This document shows positions 21,895-33,672 of a stretch of DNA of 64,000 bases, piece by piece (position 1 is the stretch's first letter; each line of letters begins with the position of its first letter). Source of the DNA: Aphanomyces cochlioides (lineage: Eukaryota > Oomycota > Saprolegniomycetes > Saprolegniales > Verrucalvaceae); NCBI GenBank assembly GCA_019828595.1, contig JAHQRK010000035.1:62001-126000 (forward strand), in the 5' to 3' direction. Made by a program: the position numbers and the translations under genes. The notes beneath the pieces were generated by a model. The model saw only the letters and a program-made list of their open reading frames with translations, did no database searches and had not been told where the DNA came from.

Positions 21895-23280
21895 CTACAA
21901 ATTTAAACAATCCAGGCTAGGCATGTCGGGGATGTTTAGCCTTTGCAGGAACTCCTTCAGCTCGGCAGCTTGTTGACGAGTCGGGCACGGATCAGCCTTG
22001 TGGTGCGGCGTTGCGCAGAGTTGACAAGCCTTGAAGCAGTTGATCTCCGGGTGCCCCATACGTTGGCACAGAGTGCAGAAGACCGTCGACCAGCACAAGC
22101 CATCCAACTTGAAGTGCGTCTTGCCACAGTCACGACAGACCTCGCGACGCGCCTCATGATTGTTGAGCCCAAGAGCAAAGATCTCAGCGCGCACAGAGTC
22201 GGTCGCCGCCGCCGCCAACTTGGCCATGTCCGTTGGGGTCACAGCGTCCAAGCGGTTGACACGCGGAACCTTTGCACGTTCTTGTCGCTGGTTGCCGCTC
22301 GGTTGAACTGTCCCTCGTTGACTGCGGTGCTCTCGCAAGGCTTCAGTGTGGCGCTGGTCATTCAAGTACTCCTTCAAGTCGTCCATCGAGGTGAAGCGCA
22401 TCGAGGAGATCCACTTGGCTTGGCTCGGATCCGCCAGCGTTGCAAAAGCGCCGTAAGTGGTCGACAAAGTGCTTCCGATTGGTGTCGTACTTGAGGCCGA
22501 TCTTCGTGGCAGCCGCGTTGAAGCGGAAGAGGTATTCGCGGATGGTCTCCTTCTCCTTCTGACGCATCGTGTAGTAGACGTCCTGCTTGGGCACCGGGCT
22601 GAGGATGTACTCGCGGACGAAACTCGCGCGCACGGCCTTCCAGGTGGATCGCTCATCGGTGCGCAGCTGGTTGTACCAATCTTGGATCGCTCGACCGACT
22701 GTGAGGCGGAACTTGCGCTTGGCTTCGTCGTCTGTCCACCCGCTGGCTGCCGCATTCTCCTCAAAGCGCCGAAATAATCTCGCCGCCGCGTCAGTGCCAT
22801 CGGCTGATCCACCGAACCGCTGCAGCGGCTCGAGCGCAAGGACGTGCAAGCGGGGGCCGTTGTTGGAAGGTAGCCCGACAGGCGCGGCATCCATGTTCCA
22901 TTCGTCGAGATCGTCGTCGTCTTCCTGCACTCGCGCGGAGGTTTGATTGCTTTGCAGCTGCCGCATCAGATCTTGGTTTTTCCTGACCAACACCGCGATC
23001 AATCTCGACTGGTCATCGGCGGGAGCTGTCGGCGATCCATCGGCGTCCGTGTCTTCATCGTAGCCACCAACGTCGCTGCCGTAGCCTTGGAATTCCGCTG
23101 GATTGTTTTTGCTAGAGCGCGATCGCGCGTCTAGGTTGGTCGTAGTGGCATGGGTCGGCGCCGCTACTGATTGAAATTGCCCAAAGGCAGTTGGAGTCTG
23201 CCCATAGCGACTCCTGGATGCCGACATCGTTTGCTTCGCTTGCTCTGACGGATCCAATTGCATGTCCACCGGAGTGGACG
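21895..23280 (-). pseudogene. Gag gene of element A, frameshifted
   Basis: Encodes a retroviral-type Gag. It includes a helical capsid region (WTDDEAKRKFRLTVGRAIQDWYNQL) and a C-terminal zinc-knuckle-like region with CRDCGKTHFKLDGLC and CTLCQRMGHPEINC. Two frames (23269-22358 and 22890-21895) must be joined near 22440, where the copy in B reads through, so this copy has a small indel. The C-terminus ends at 21895 with LDCLNL. It is followed (element sense) by a lysine-rich stretch and then the deletion junction. Confidence 0.8.
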
Positions 23281-23380
23281 TCTAATTGTCTGCTGACGCG
23301 TCCGACAGGAGGGTAGCAGGGTTAACAGGTCTAACCATTTCTTCGATCGTGTGCTCAGCCTCCCGGTTCGTGGCACCACT

Positions 23381-23671
23381 TGTGGGATGGTCGGATCAGT
23401 GAAGTCCGAGCTTCTCGCCGCAAGAAAAAGGGGGTGGAAGGTTAGAGGTCGCCTGGAGCTTTTAGGTGAACCAGACGCGATCGAAGGAAATGGAGAGGCA
23501 CGACTGTGGGTTGAAAGTCCGCAGTAGCTTGGCTGAAAGTCCACCGTGGGCGATCGCAAAGATGAGCCCGTTGGCAGCCGCAATTGGCCGCTGTTCAACC
23601 AATCAGGATGTGCAGTTGGCGCCAACTCATGCGCTGGATCGGTCTCGCGAGTGCTGGCTCGCTTTGCCACA
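23381..23671 (-). repeat. Shortened LTR of element A (5' LTR in element sense)
   Basis: Only 291 bp: it shares the first 150 bp and the last 100 bp of the full LTR, with the middle deleted. The adjacent minus-strand TGGTGCCACGAACCGGGAGG (plus 23359-23378) fits a tRNA primer-binding site starting TGG. Confidence 0.8.
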
Positions 23672-23799
23672 GTTCTATGAATGTTGCACAGCGAGCCAGG
23701 AGAAAGCGAGCTCAAAGGCTATGCATCGAACATTGAACAGGTAAAAGTGGATAGTCTTGGCCAGCATGACAACCTCCTTTGGCCGAGCTGTGAGGCTAA

Positions 23800-25176
23800 A
23801 GAAGGGACAAGATTAAACTTATCGATTGTTGAATGTTGTGCCATGCGGCGGCAATTTGTTCACGGACAACACGAAACTCGGTTGTGCAATCCATGCATGC
23901 CAGTGCGTCGGCCATGTTGTGCTTGATCTCCAAACCGTCGTTGTTGTCGATGGACTTGGAAAAAGTATGAAACTGTCCTTTAGCACTGGCGGCAGAGCCG
24001 TCTCGAGCTTGTTGCTCAGCGTGAAGTCGATCGATTCATTCCAGAGAGCGCTCCGACTTGGCGTCGTTCGCTGGGACGTCGGTGATGCTAGACATACATT
24101 TAGCCCGCTTGTCTTGGGGACTATCAAAAATTTCAATGGCTTGTTGATCAACAGACATGTTCTTGATATGGCCATCGTTCAACTTGTCAGCAGCACTTGT
24201 TCTCAAAGAGACTTCTTGTACAACTGGGCTTTCGACTGAACTTTGAGCTAGGTCGTCCTTTCCTGTGTCGACAACATCAAGAGCTTGTCGTTCGACTTAG
24301 CTGTCCTGCCAATCACAAGGGAATTGCGATTGATCGTTGTTCGTCCATGTGCCCTCGATGACGTTGCTTTGGTCATCGATGGACTTCTCATTTGAAGGGA
24401 AGGACCTAGCTGGCTGTCCAACCAATGCATCGGCGACTCGAGCTGCACAGCGGTGTGTTAAAAGATGACCACATGCAGCGCATACTCCAGATACATCACA
24501 ACCACGCGCGTCCACGAAAGGAACCGACGGCTGGACGACTGTGCCTTCGTGGGCTCGATCACCTTTTCCGATACCACAATGTCAAGACTATGTGTTGAGG
24601 AATCGTTGTTTTGTCTATCAGAGGCGCAATTTGAACAATCGGTGTCGATATCCTCCGTGCTGGAAGTAGGGCAATATCTTTCCGAGAAGCGAAGACAAAA
24701 CTTGCGGAAGCTCCCAGAGGTTTTGCAAAGGGGGTGGTCTTCGTCGCAGAATTCTGGCCACAGGCGGCGGGCTTCAGCTCGTAAGTCGGCTTGATTGATA
24801 GGCTTTGGCGCAGTCTGGAGCCAGTCGTAAAGCAGTCCTTTAGTCCTTTTCTTTCGGCCGCTGGCCTCTTTTTCGTGTACGCACCACGAACGTTTATCCT
24901 CTTTTTGTTCAAATGCTTGCGTTTATCATCTTCTACTTGGGTGATGCTGTCGGCCTGGGCACACCATTTCGTGAAGGTAGACAGAGACGTCTTGTGTCTC
25001 CGGCTAAACAACACTTTTGTCATTCCTTCTTCGTTTTGCGCTTCCTTCCATGTTTCAAGGAGTTCCTTTTTGGCGCTGTAGGAGAGATGAACAGGATTCT
25101 TACGGATCATGCGGTGGGGTAATTGACTGGTGACAATTGATTTGTACTGTCCGTATTCTATTTTAGTCTGATGCAT
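23800..25176 (-). pseudogene. Broken gene with CENP-B/Tc5-type helix-turn-helix region
   Basis: The N-terminal part (25176 to about 24830) contains YSAKKELLETWKEAQNEEG, a helix-turn-helix-like start. After a one-base shift it continues with YDWLQTAPKPINQADLRAEA and RRLWPEFCDED, which resembles the second HTH of CENP-B/Tc5-type DNA-binding proteins. Further down, another frame has CAACGHLLTHRC, a possible zinc ligand cluster. No DDE catalytic domain is visible. At least two frame changes are needed. It could be a transposase remnant or a transposase-derived regulator. The family assignment is by motif feel only. Confidence 0.4.
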
Positions 25177-25553
25177 TTCATTTTGGCCTGTCGTGTGTGA
25201 TTATCATTGGCTATATGCCATCACGCGGTTATACCTATTCCACAACGAGGCTAAACCTTCAATTTGGCACTTTGGTTTTGTTTTAGGTCGTCCACATTAC
25301 ATTTAGATACGAAAATTGGGCAGCGATATCCTGTATGGGTTGAGATTCGGTATAACTCATGAGCTGCACACTCGTGTCTCTAAACATGCCGTGCCATTCA
25401 TTCATTTTGCTCTGTGCCATGTTTGACTGGGCGAAGTTGTCTGTCTACGCGACTTGGAATACCTGAGACGGTGATCCAGCGACCCCGCAGGCTTTCGAAA
25501 CCGGCAATGTTCCTGCTAGTAGCGGTACAGAAGTAGCGACCACAAAGCCTAGC

Positions 25554-26460
25554 TTGTTTGGAAGATATGGAGACGCGAGTCGTGGCGGTGGCGTATTCTT
25601 TGAATGGCGTTTGATAGGTTCCTATAAAAACTACAATGAAGCAAGAGATGTTTTGCGAGCTTCCGTAATTCATTCAACTTCATCCAGCAACTGTTCAATT
25701 TGCCGTGAAATTCCACGCCACGACATGAAATCAAGGTATCTCATTTGCAAGTGTAAGCCTGAATGCAGCAAAGTCAGTCGTCTATGGCAATGCAAGAAAT
25801 ATCACACGTGTGAGGTCTATATATCAGGTGACGACAGTGCTTGCGTCGATCAACGGGCGGGTCGCATGAAAATGGCCATTCGTGCACAAGCTGACGCACT
25901 GTTTACCCACGGAATGACACCAAGTCAAGCTCACAAAGAGCTAACGAAGTCACTTGTCGAGCCCAAGTTGCCAAGCATGAAAAATTCCAAAATCGCCATC
26001 GATACTTCCGAAAGTGTGAAATGCTCGAAACAGCAACCCTGAAGTTATGGCTCGCTTGCTTTTAAACAACTACTACACCGATGAAAAGGAAGAAACGCAG
26101 AACTTCTCATTCGGCTACAGCATTGCTTATGGTCGGCCTCGATTGGGTATAATGGTCCAAACAACCCATTCGCAGTTGGCATAACAACCAAGAAACTTCT
26201 GCGCCAAATGCAACGTAGCCCGAAGTCATTCATGTTCCACTGGGACTCAACATACAAGATTAACTCGCTGTCACTCCCTGTTCTCATTTGCGGGATTTCA
26301 GACAAAGCTCGTCAATTCCATTTATGTAATTGGCAGAGAAACTGAACCCGACTATACATGGGCGATAAGAGAATTGATCACAATCTACTCTGTCGTTGTG
26401 GGCGAGCCTTTGAAAATATCGTATGTGATGTCAGACGCATATTCAAATCGGTTGGTAGGC
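25554..26460 (+). pseudogene. Mutator-like (MULE) transposase relic
   Basis: The open frame 25554-26042 has a Cys-rich FLYWCH/FAR1-like DNA-binding region (CKCKPECSKVSRLWQCKKYH). After stops and shifts, 26220-26420 encodes FHWDSTYKINSLSLPVLICG, which matches the first catalytic block of MULE transposases (D-x-T-Y-K-x-N), and YVMSDAYSNRLVGG, like the second catalytic Asp region. The copy then breaks off at a minisatellite near 26450. It is non-functional. Confidence 0.6.
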
Positions 26461-26525
26461 GGTTGATAGTCGGTTGGTAGGCAGTTGACTGGCGGTTGAC
26501 TGGCGGTTGCTGGTGTTGGCTTGCA
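26445..26525 (+). repeat. Minisatellite of CGGTTGNTNGG-like units
   Basis: Irregular tandem units of about 10-14 bp built on CGGTTG, e.g. GGCGGTTGACT repeated. It ends the MULE relic. The next 100 bases hold no gene. Confidence 0.7.
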
Positions 26526-26669
26526 CTCAACTGCTGGCGATGCTTGACGAGTGCTGGTAGGTGCTCGGGAAGGGTGCGGTGTAGCGGTCCTGGATGGCCG
26601 ATGACATGTTTTATATTCATCCTCTCATAATAGATAGATCATACTATTATATGTGATAGGTTTTCGCCC

Positions 26670-26765
26670 TGTCATCCGTGTTTTACCTCTGACGTCCGTG
26701 TTTTGCATCTGCCGTCAGTGTTTTACCGATGACGTCTGGATTTTACCTCTGACATCCGACTCTCT
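26670..26765 (+). repeat. 20-bp tandem repeat, about 4.7 units
   Basis: Units such as TGACGTCCGTGTTTTGCATC, with a few substitutions each, repeat without spacers. It lies just outside the left end of the MULE at 26833. Confidence 0.8.
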
Positions 26766-26916
26766 TCCGGACTCGTTTCCGGGAGGAATTCCCCGGCAGC
26801 GGGTGTGGGACACCCGCTTTGACCAAAAAACCACCCGCTCTCGGGGATTCCGGATAATTACCTAAAACAAGTATATCCGGATAAAATTGCAGTTCGGACC
26901 AGTTTTCAAGGTGACA

Positions 26917-29284
26917 ATGCCTTCCTCTGTGTCTGAAGACTACTTGCTGGCAGCGGTCAAATACAAGCTCACAGCACCGCCCGCTGAGACAATCGATGGA
27001 TTTGTCGTCCATGACATAATCAATTCCGTGGAGAAGCACAATTTTGGGAGCTTAAGATATGTCAGGTCGGCTCTTGATCAACTCAGCCTAGAGCAAGGCT
27101 TCCACGTGGCAAAAAAATACCAAAGTGCGGCTGACGCTCGTCAGCGAGTTCTTTGTGCGTGCGAACAAGAAGAAGGACGGTTCGGTCATGATCACAGGCA
27201 TGAATCTCATGCATAGCCACCCTTTGTTTCAAGGAAAATCAGCAAGACATCACCCTGGGGTGACACATGACACAGTATGTTGCACGTCTGTTTATGCTGT
27301 GTGTTTGGTGTACAAACCATTTCGTCTGATGTGAACTGTGTTTTACTGTTATCTTCTGTAATTTGCCGTTATCTATATATGTTATGAGTATATACTTATA
27401 TGTTGTGCTTAATACATTTGCATACCGATTCATTATAGTATTGTGTGATCTAAATTGTGATTTAACTTACGCAACGAGTAGATATTGGAAACACTTCAAA
27501 AGTACACTGACAAATTTACCACAGACCCAAGACATCTCACGGGACAGTTCATCATCGACCTCTTTCAGCGGGAGCATGGACAAATAATCTCAACTTCAAG
27601 TGCAAGCAGAGCAAAACGTGAATTGATCCGGTCCATGTATGGAAATGTTGACGCTTCGTTCGAGAAACTTGAACACTATTTGCACCAAGTTGCCGATGCT
27701 AATCCTGGCTCACTCGCAGATGTCGAGACACTTTGTGGTCATTTCTACAGAAGTGTTTTCATCCCGTCGTTTTGTATTTCCGCCTTTGTTTATTGCCAAA
27801 ACATCATTGCAATTGATGGTGTGTGCAAAATATATTATTTGTTGTCAAATCATTGGAAGGAACTCATCTCAAGGACCTAATGAACACTAATGGAACACTC
27901 CTCGTTGCTGCAGCAAAAGATGCAAATAATCACGTTATTGTGCTAGGTTCTGGTGATTTGGAGGCACATCTTACCTCTCGTAGGCATAGCTATTGTCTCT
28001 GTCGAAAACGCCGTTCACTGGACATGGTTCTTGAAAAAATTGAGGTGCTCAGGCAATCTTGGAGCGGACTCGGTTGTTATATCAGATCGTCAAAAAGGTA
28101 AATAATACATGTTATATGTCGATATAGTCAAGTCAATATTGATTTATTCTTTTGTGGACTGTTATGTACTGGCATTTCTTGATTTTGTATGGGCACATTT
28201 TGCTGAATACAGTTATGTGCTAGTATGTTTTGTTTTGTATTGTATTTTACATTTGAATACTTTACCATTATAGTTGAATGACTTATACCAATACATATGA
28301 GCATGTACACGAAGTGACTGATAAATTCTTTGTTAGGTCAAATTCAGGCGTGCTCCAATGTGTGTCCTGATGTACCTCACAGATATTGTATGCGTCACAT
28401 TGTAGCAAACATAAACGCTCAGGGTGGACTGCGACTTCCTGACGACCAAGTTGCAACAATATACAAACTTGCCCGATCCGACAGTGTAGAAACATTTGAA
28501 CGCATACACGAAAGACTTCGTTCGATGAATTCATGTATGCTATTGACTTTGTATGCTCAATCCGACAATTTGTTCATAGATGCGGCGGAATATTTGAGGC
28601 AAATCCCGCTAGAGCACTGGGTTACGTATGCATTTCCCCGTGCAACATTCGATAATGTAACATCTAACCTCGCCGAATCCGCGAACAATTGGATTGGTGA
28701 AGAAGTTCGCAGTTCTGACTACATTTATTGAAGAATATCAACAAAAGAAGGTAGGACGCGAATGAATACATGTCACATTACTGTACTAGAGATGCTTGTG
28801 TATCTTGGCCTAACGACGGCCTTACTCCTGTGCAGCTCGGTGTCATGAACACGAAATCAAAAAAGATTGCAGTATGCTAGCCTGATATGATTGTGTTACC
28901 GTATATTAGATTGAAGTAGTTAATCCTGGCAAAACGTTCTTGACCATGTATTACGATCCTGAGACGACAAATCAGCACCTTTGGCGCCTTGTTGATCTGG
29001 ATGCTAACACTTGCCAATGCCGCTTGTGGTTTGACAGAAAGAGGCCGTGCATTCATGCTGTGGCATGTTTGAATTCAATAGGCATGGATCGTTTCACTTT
29101 GTACGACGAGAAATATTCCATTGCATCGTTCAGGGCTATTGACAGTGGCCATTTAACCCCGCTACCACCACAAAATTTGCTACGGAATACCCAGTCATCG
29201 GCCCCTGTGACTTGTGATCCGTCAAAATCCTCGACTAAGCCAGGCCCAAAGCCAGAGAGAAGGAAAAGATCCAAAGGAATGTGA
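26917..29284 (+). CDS. MULE transposase with two long introns, frameshifted
   Basis: Would cut and paste the element. Seen in order: an N-terminal FAR1/FLYWCH-like region (26917-27275, frame change near 27150, ending MNLMHSHPLF); an intron of about 200 bp; a helical region (27485-27780); the catalytic core with EGTHLKD, GTLLVAAAKDANNHVIVLG, ENAVHWTWF in a shifted frame, and SDRQKG; a 239-bp intron 28098-28336 whose removal gives DRQKGQIQACSNVCPDVPHR; a HRYCMRHIVANI and SNLAESANNW block (28330-28731); and a SWIM zinc finger CQCRLWFDRKRPCIHAV (about 29008-29060). Several one-base shifts remain, so the copy is probably dead. Its introns are five times longer than those of the NRPS. Confidence 0.75.
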
Positions 29285-29289
29285 ACAAT

Positions 29290-29810
29290 GGTAGTTGCCA
29301 TAACTGCATCTTCTGGATAATACATAAAGTGTCGTTTGAGATCATTCAATGGCATACTCTATCCTTCTAAATAGTAAATTAACCTCATGTTAATATATGT
29401 AATCAACAATCATGTTCAATAACGGTATATCACATTCGTTTACATTAAAATTGTGAAAAGTGTGGAGTAACATTAAATGTTATATATATTATACTATTGT
29501 ATTACATCTCAGTATACCACACATATATTATCAACTATTAATATGTACTAACACATCCCTTACGTACTATTATATAAGGTGATATACGTGATGTAACATT
29601 ACATATGTTTGGTAACAGTACATCACCATGAATACCATTTACTTCATTATATACCATTAAATCACGGTGATACCATTCTATCATGTTATGAACTGTTATA
29701 TTTAATATTATACTTGACATATACATACATTACTAGTATATAAAGTTTGTACTGGAATAAAATCATATTAAATGTAATCTACTGTGAGATATCTCAGAAA
29801 ATACACAGTC
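29290..29810. other. AT-rich stretch inside the MULE
   Basis: Very AT-rich, with many short TA-rich inverted motifs such as TAACATTACATATG. No coding potential is seen. Confidence 0.6.
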
Positions 29811-29847
29811 GTCAAAGAATCAAAGATGAAAATGTTCATAAAAGACT

Positions 29848-30246
29848 CTAGCACTTACGAGCTTTCCCTTTTTTACGCGCTGGAACGGACGTTCTCTCGC
29901 TTCGTCGGGCAGGCACAGGTAGTTCTGTCGAATGGTCTTCTTCCCCAACTGAAGCTTCAGTGGCGTTGCGGCGACGTTGGTCGAGAACATCGTGTAAGAT
30001 GTTTCCAACAGTTGCTACGGTGTCAATTCCCAATCGACGGCATAACACAAGACCAAGGCGAACACTCGTTTCCGCAAGAGCATGTTCGCGCTTTACTTGG
30101 TCGAGGATGTCCTTCTCTTCGTCCGTGATGGTGGTGACACTCGCATTGTTGCTCATTGCTGGGCTACTTGGAGCGACAGATTTGCGTTGGCGACGAGGTG
30201 GGGCGTCTGGATTGGCCTCAACGACCAAGGCACACTTCGCGACCAC
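29848..30246 (-). CDS. Hypothetical protein carried by the MULE (up to 132 aa)
   Basis: An open frame facing the transposase gene. The product is charged, with a helical stretch (TDEEKDILDQVKREHALAET) and basic ends (RRSERTSVPARKKGKARK). A start at the internal Met at about 30156 would give roughly 102 aa. No family is recognised. It could be a captured host exon, as MULEs often carry, or a second element protein. Confidence 0.4.
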   Translation of the reverse strand: MVAKCALVVEANPDAPPRRQRKSVAPSSPAMSNNASVTTITDEEKDILDQVKREHALAETSVRLGLVLCRRLGIDTVATVGNILHDVLDQRRRNATEASVGEEDHSTELPVPARRSERTSVPARKKGKARKC

Positions 30247-30454
30247 CGTAAAACCAACGAACTTCCGGGTGTATCTTCATCACATGATTTGGAAATTGAT
30301 TGTTCGAAAAGGGACCCGTGTGAACGCATCCATCAACACGGCACCACCATCGACGCTAATGAATCTCCGTCACGCTCGACATCAGAACAAAACTGTATAA
30401 TAGCATTGTTGGTTTAAATAATGTTAAATTATAGCCAATCCTGGTATGTTATGC

Positions 30455-30605
30455 TTTATAGCCAATTATAAGTGCTCAAAATGAGTGGTGTCCAACTGCC
30501 TCATCTTTTTCAATCTCGGTTGGCTTATATTATGATATGCTTGTATTTTAGCCAAGTAGAAGTGCTTTAAAGATGTGCCATTCCAACTGCCTCATCTTTG
30601 ACAAT
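30455..30605 (+). repeat. Pair of tandem repeats near the MULE right end
   Basis: TAGCCAATTATAAGTGCTCA... at about 30460 and TAGCCAAGTAGAAGTGCTTT... at about 30550 each continue to CCAACTGCCTCATCTTT. About 90-bp spacing, diverged. Confidence 0.65.
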
Positions 30606-30660
30606 TGCTGTTGATTTTTATTGTCCGTTTTGTAAACTATCCGGAATCCCCGAGAGAGTC

Positions 30661-31439
30661 TCCTTTTATTTTTATTCCAAGAAACGGAGATGTTTCAGTA
30701 TCCGGAACCGGATAATCTTTTCCAATCGCGTGCGACTTGTCTCTGTTTTCAATTGGGTGAATGGAGACAAAACGTTCACAGACCAGGGCCTGTCAATTAT
30801 TGTTACCATTTCAAAAGGTTAAATAGTTGTATTTAACGAAATGTTTCATGCCGGATATGCATTGAAGAAGCCACTTCACGAAATTCGTGGGATGACATTG
30901 ATGAACATTGATGCATATGAAAATTTGCATGAGAGATGTTAAATGCAGACTCTGATTGGTTTTCACGAAAAGAAACAAAATTTTATTATCCGTACTCAAA
31001 CAACTGTAGTTTCCTGGGCACATTACCATGAGTTGTGAAAGTCACTCGAACGCGGCCGATGAAGCAGGCTTTGGCGGCCATGTCTTGCGCATGAGAGTCG
31101 CTCCGTCGACACGATATCAGTACTCAGTAGTAATTCGTCGACCCACATCTTGTGCGTGACGGTTCGATTGTTCTCCCATTAGATCCTCATGTCTGCAAAG
31201 GATTCCTTGCCCACGAGGCGACAAATGGAAATCGACGCCGCAAAACAACCCAGCACAAATCAGCATCGACAATTGACGGATGCAGAAGCGCGATCGTCCA
31301 TTTGCATCGCGAGGCAAAGGTCAAAATATTTGCATCGCGAGGCAAAGGTCAAAATACCAGATGACCTCTCTACTTTGCTCTCAGGTGCACAATCTATGAT
31401 ACTGTATCAGGGCTAAAGTAGTATTTAGACTTCTACATG
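30661..31439. other. Spacer without recognisable gene, holding a 28-bp tandem duplication
   Basis: Only short frames without domains. At 31301-31356 a 28-bp unit beginning TTTGCATCGCGAGGCAAAGG is repeated exactly once. Confidence 0.6.
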
Positions 31440-33672
31440 TGGATACAAATGAAAAGTGGCTAAAATGAAAGAAGACGGCAAAATGCCAGTTGGAGAAGGG
31501 AAGAATCCCGTTTTCATGGATGGTTCGTCGATTTTCTAGAGACGTGGCTGACGTTCATAGGTTATCGTTTTCTTGCAAGGAAGGCTCTGATTTCAGAGTC
31601 GGATAGAAAATGCACGAGAATCGTTCATTTGTTTTTACTTCTGTCCTGGAACTTAATTGCACGCTCAGTTACTGTTGGAGCAATCTTGTATGATCACATC
31701 TCTTGGCAAGGTAGCTTAGACTATACTACACCATTTGCCGGTTTAGTTCGTTTAACTTGCGATATATTTCGTATCACGTGCAATATATTTCGTACGACTT
31801 GCAATGTATTTCGTATGACTTGCATTTAATTTCGTGGCCCGCGACGAAAATCGATTTATATTTCGCATGACTTGCATTATATTTCATACCTCTTGCATTT
31901 AATTTCGTATTTTTTAGCTTATATTTCGTATCACGTGCATTTAATTTCGCAGAGAAGAGAAAAAGTCCATAGAAAAACTAACAAAAAATTGTTATCGAAC
32001 TCATAAGAAATTGACGGGACACTTCAATCGCCATATAAGTCAATGCGAGCATCAAGCAAGCTCAGCAAAGTTCATATGCGGCTGCCCGTCGCAAATTCAT
32101 AGTTCAAGCCAACACTGCAACACATGTGAAACTTCATATCTCAATAGGAGATTGAAAATTTTTGCATTTATACGAATTTAAATGCACGTGATACGAAATA
32201 TAAGCTAAAACATACGAAATTAAATGCAAGAGGTATGAAATATAATGCAAGTCATGCGAAATATAAATCGATTTTCGTCGCGGGCCACGAAATTAAACGC
32301 AAGTCATACGAAATACATTGCAAGTCGTACGAAATATATTGCACGTGACACGAAATATATCGCAAGTTAAGCGAACTAAACCGGCAAATGGTGTAGTACA
32401 TCTATTCATATCTTCTGGGCGATGCACTTGTCATTAAGTATGGAAGAATGAAGAACGATCAAATGGGCGAGAACTGCAGCCCACGTCATGTATTTGCAAA
32501 TCCCGATAACCCTGAAATTTGTACGATATTGAGGTAAAGGAATAAATACGATACTCTACTTAGCCATATCTAGTCTAGCAGTGCTTGTGTGAGAAGATGT
32601 CGAGGATGGTCTTTGGTCCGAATGCCAAAGAGAGATTTGGAGCATGGCTGACAAAAATCTGTGGTTCATGCGAGGCAGAGCTTCTCAGTCTAGGCATTTC
32701 AGTCAGAAATGTAGGCACACATTCGTTTCGCAAAGGGGTTGCGTCAGAAATATCCAATACACCAGGTGGACCAACTCCAATCTCTGTTTATTTACGGGCA
32801 GGAGGGACTCTTGGACCAGTTCAAGGTCGATACATCTTCTCGTTGGCCGTACAGCAGCTGGTACTAGTTATAACTCACGAGAAGCGTTAACTCTACTCCT
32901 AGGTTTAAAAATCAACTCATCTAGATTTGCGGTGCTACCACCCCATTTTGATGGTATGACGATTGATGAAGCCGAATGGAATCGTATTTTGCCTGGCTAT
33001 TCCACTTGGTATCCAAGCTCTTTCCGATCTGCAGCCCCATTTCTTTTAGCGTCGATTATTTATCATGCAAAATGGCTGCAACTCAATTTGGATGAAAGAC
33101 ATCTACCCGGTGATGTTACAAGAAGTGTCATGCAACATGTATCTCTACCTCCAAGTCTGCCAATATCTAAAGATGCGCTCGACGAGCTTGTCAAGTCCAT
33201 ATGCTCGTCCGTTTTGAATGAATTGATTCACCGCGGAACCGTTTCTTACCCTGCAGGCGTCAATTCTGATGTGTCTACTACAACATGGTGGTCTAACTCT
33301 CGCCAATTGCATTGCCAAAATGTAGTATGCCCGACAGGAAGGATCTGTGATTCATGGCGGTCATGGTGGATCGGCATTCCATCAAAACAAATTGGACTAT
33401 TGCGACTTTTGCGAACCAAAGACTTCCCTCACAGCAAGGATCGTGTCAATTTCTCTAAGTTGTCTCGTGTGATTGCGGAGCTCATGAAGAATACTGACCT
33501 TTCATCCGCTGCTGTTGCCCGCATGGAGCTGCCAGAGCTGATGGCTTTGTACTCGCATGGTGTTCAGCGGCTGGTTGATTCACTGTCCTTGAAGCTGGAC
33601 CCCAAACGTCTATGCAATCGGCGTTTCGATGGAATGAGCTACTCAACTCTATATGATCTTCTTAAACATTAA
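31440..33672 (+). pseudogene. Crypton-like tyrosine recombinase gene, interrupted
   Basis: A tyrosine recombinase of the Crypton type. Segments in order: SWNLIARSVTVGAILYDHIS (31629-31725), a MITE insertion, then SYLLGDALVIKYGRMKNDQM (from 32402), an intron of about 40 bp, FGPNAKERFGAWL, THSFRKGVA (the H-x-x-R catalytic box), GRYIF (candidate catalytic Tyr), a 42-bp intron (32861-32902), then RFAVLPPHF and a C-terminal domain ending at 33672. Removing the MITE and one TA leaves the frame open across its site. Two one-base shifts near 32585 and 32840 remain. The final 260 residues are a clean open frame. No element ends were recognised. Confidence 0.7.
31726..32396. mobile_element. 671-bp foldback MITE with about 225-bp inverted arms
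   Basis: Starts CTACACCATTTGCCGG and ends with its complement, flanked by TA on both sides (31724-31725 and 32397-32398), the target of Tc1/mariner-type elements. The arms (about 31726-31950 and 32170-32396) are nearly perfect complements and are themselves made of 20-22 bp units of the form CTTGCATTTAATTTCGTATGA. The spacer of about 220 bp has no gene. It sits in the Crypton-like gene. Confidence 0.85.

Larger units (their letters stand above)
19868..23671 (-). mobile_element. LTR retrotransposon A, internally deleted (gag only)
   Basis: Bounded by LTRs that begin TGTGGGATGG and end CCACA, with a 4-bp target duplication GTTC (19864-19867 and 23672-23675). Gag lies on the minus strand. Compared with element B, protease, reverse transcriptase, RNase H and integrase, as well as the plus-strand accessory genes, are missing: fragments matching B near 51280-51360, 51830-51965 and 53210-53590 are joined directly to the gag region (junction about 21500-21560). 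It is therefore a non-autonomous deletion derivative of the B family. Confidence 0.85.
26833..30660 (+). mobile_element. Mutator-like element with inverted ends
   Basis: The left end (CTCTCGGGGATTCCGGATA, from 26833) is found inverted at the right end (about 30641-30660), a match of about 19 bases; further inverted similarity is weaker. Between them lie a MULE-type transposase gene on the plus strand, an AT-rich stretch (29290-29800), an unrelated minus-strand ORF and a pair of tandem repeats. The exact ends and target duplication could not be fixed by eye. Confidence 0.6.

Noticed and set aside
26670..26765. CRISPR-like array
   Set aside because: The 20-bp units are contiguous without spacers, and the context is eukaryotic.
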